Assembly: GCF_000423065.1 (NCBI RefSeq)
Contig: NZ_AUHG01000011.1
Location: 744,001 to 808,000, forward strand
Length of the DNA: 64,000 nucleotides
DNA from: Christiangramia echinicola DSM 19838
GTDB taxonomy: Bacteria > Bacteroidota > Bacteroidia > Flavobacteriales > Flavobacteriaceae
Direction of reading: 5' to 3'
The number at the start of each line of letters is the position of its first letter. The first letter of the stretch is position 1. The position numbers and the translations under genes were made by a program. Shown here piece after piece: positions 62,927 to 64,000 of this stretch. The notes beneath the pieces are model-generated. The model saw only the letters and a program-made list of their open reading frames with translations. It made no database searches and was not told where the DNA came from.

Positions 62927-64000
62927 ATGTTAGGAACCTTAGTTTTATTGTTAATACTTTTTGGTATAAACCAGGCAGTTTATAACGGTCTGAGTAAAAA
63001 ACATAGCTGGTTTTCTAAAGGTTTAATGAATAATTTATTTCTTTACCATTTATTTTTCTTTGGAGTTTACTATACTTATGCAGCATTCAACAGGTCAGAT
63101 TCTAAAGCTTATTTTGAGAGACCTCAATTAATAGATGACTGGTTTTCTTTCTACGGAACCAGTACAACATTTATAGATTTTTTGTCCTGGCCATTTATAA
63201 ATTTCTTGAGCTTTAATTATGAGATGGCCATGTTGCTATTTTCTTGGTTAGGATATCTTGGGTTTGTTTATGCTTATATGTTTTTTAGGGAAAACATTCC
63301 TATAAAAATTAATGTATTCAAAAATTTTGATTTTTTAGTTCTAACTCTTTTTCTTCCAAATATGCATTTCTGGACTGCTTCGCTAGGAAAGGGAGCACCA
63401 ATATTTTTGGGTTTAATGATGTTTGCATATGCTATTAAAAAACCGAAATCTAGGTTATTCACCTTAATTCTAGGATCTATTCTCATATATTTTATCAGAC
63501 CACATGTTTTTCTTTTTGTAGCTGCCGGTACGGTTTTAGGGTATATGACCGGACGGGAAAAAATTTCTTTCGGAAAAAAATTAATGATATATGCTGGGAT
63601 GATTGGTGGGTTACTGCTGGTGCAAGATCAAATATTAGGAATGGCTGGCTTGGAAGATTCTGAAAATTTGGTTTCAGATTTTGAGGATTTTTCTGAGGAT
63701 CGAGCGGGTGGATTAAGTAATTCTGGTTCGGGTGTGGCCATCGCAAATTATCCTTTGCCCTTAAAATTGTTTACGTTTTGGTTTAGGCCTTTATTCTTTG
63801 ATGCTCCTGGGTTATTGGGATTAATAGTTTCAGTTGAAAACCTCATTTATTTATTGCTGTTTTTCAAAATATTAAAGAAGGATTTTATTTCTTTCCTTAA
63901 AAGTTCGCCTGTTACTGTAAAAATGAGTTTAACCTTATTTCTTCTTTCTTCCTTTGCTTTAACCTTTGTAATGTCTAATCTGGGAATAATCATGCGACAG
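62927..64000 (+). CDS. Wzy-like polysaccharide polymerase, partial (cut by window edge)
   Basis: An open frame starts at ATG 62927, 2 bp after the GNAT stop, and runs without a stop for 358 codons to the right edge. It is strongly hydrophobic with many membrane segments (LGTLVLLLILFGINQAV, then NFLSFNYEMAMLLFSWLGYL), and a short extracytoplasmic stretch RAGGLSNSGSG. The segments MHFWTASLGKGAPIFLG and FRPLFFDAPG, ending SNLGIIMRQ, fit Wzy/EpsG-like O-antigen or capsule polymerases. The assignment is by general architecture and locus context. Confidence 0.75.
   Translation, partial: MLGTLVLLLILFGINQAVYNGLSKKHSWFSKGLMNNLFLYHLFFFGVYYTYAAFNRSDSKAYFERPQLIDDWFSFYGTSTTFIDFLSWPFINFLSFNYEMAMLLFSWLGYLGFVYAYMFFRENIPIKINVFKNFDFLVLTLFLPNMHFWTASLGKGAPIFLGLMMFAYAIKKPKSRLFTLILGSILIYFIRPHVFLFVAAGTVLGYMTGREKISFGKKLMIYAGMIGGLLLVQDQILGMAGLEDSENLVSDFEDFSEDRAGGLSNSGSGVAIANYPLPLKLFTFWFRPLFFDAPGLLGLIVSVENLIYLLLFFKILKKDFISFLKSSPVTVKMSLTLFLLSSFALTFVMSNLGIIMRQ

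Overview
The window looks like a chromosomal segment of a marine Flavobacteriaceae bacterium, closest in feel to Christiangramia/Gramella or a relative. This is judged from protein families and base usage, not from a search. The signs are AT-rich DNA, A-rich ribosome-binding regions, Bacteroidota-type -7 boxes (TAnnTTTG), lipoproteins with an acidic CSKDD-like export signal, and families typical of the group (SIMPL, DUF4369-TlpA, phosphoesterase-Omp85 fusion, eukaryote-like UDP-glucose dehydrogenase). No rRNA, tRNA, CRISPR array, insertion sequence or phage gene was seen.

Layout. Positions 1-3.55 kb (minus strand) hold uvrA, interrupted by an in-frame TGA, followed by a LOG-family gene. From 3.9 to 15 kb lies an unusual surface-protein region: a LuxR-type regulator, then four paralogous lipoproteins that share an N-terminal domain but carry different C-terminal modules (an HPQHIH domain, thrombospondin type 3 calcium-binding repeats, or none), then two astacin-like metalloprotease lipoproteins. 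Three of the four paralogues share a leader, TTAACCATTCTAA, and the genes are separated by strong hairpins. One orphan copy of the leader precedes a three-codon stub.

From 15 to 30.7 kb the genes are mostly housekeeping or stress-related: AcpH-like, glmM, an LpxL-like acyltransferase, rhomboid, SIMPL, TlpA-like thioredoxin, a large GAF protein, an HD domain fused to a Pycsar-type membrane effector domain, a 1239-residue phosphoesterase/Omp85 fusion, MscS, Dps, a DCC-family oxidoreductase and a 45-residue membrane protein.

From 30.8 kb to the right edge lies a large exopolysaccharide, capsule or O-antigen locus, visibly more AT-rich after about 44.8 kb. It contains a LacI regulator, an MBOAT/SGNH O-acylation pair, a GT10 fucosyltransferase-like enzyme, two paralogous Wzx flippases, UDP-sugar enzymes (WbpP- and WbpO-like, UDP-glucose dehydrogenase), dTDP-sugar enzymes (rfbB, rfbA, DegT aminotransferase), a complete sulfate-activation operon (cysQ-DUF2061-cysC-cysD-cysN), three sulfotransferases, two GT2 enzymes, three GT4 genes (one a tandem fusion of two GT4 enzymes), a polysaccharide deacetylase, an asparagine-synthetase-like amidotransferase, a GNAT protein and a Wzy-like membrane protein cut by the window edge.

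The genes fit together as a pathway for a sulfated, probably O-acylated polysaccharide rich in uronic acids and amino sugars. PAPS would be made by CysD/N/C, used by the three sulfotransferases, and the PAP product removed by CysQ. Repeat units would be flipped by Wzx and polymerised by the Wzy candidate. The most novel-looking items are the lipoprotein array with its shared leader, the HD-Pycsar effector fusion, the sulfated polysaccharide locus, and the uvrA nonsense codon.
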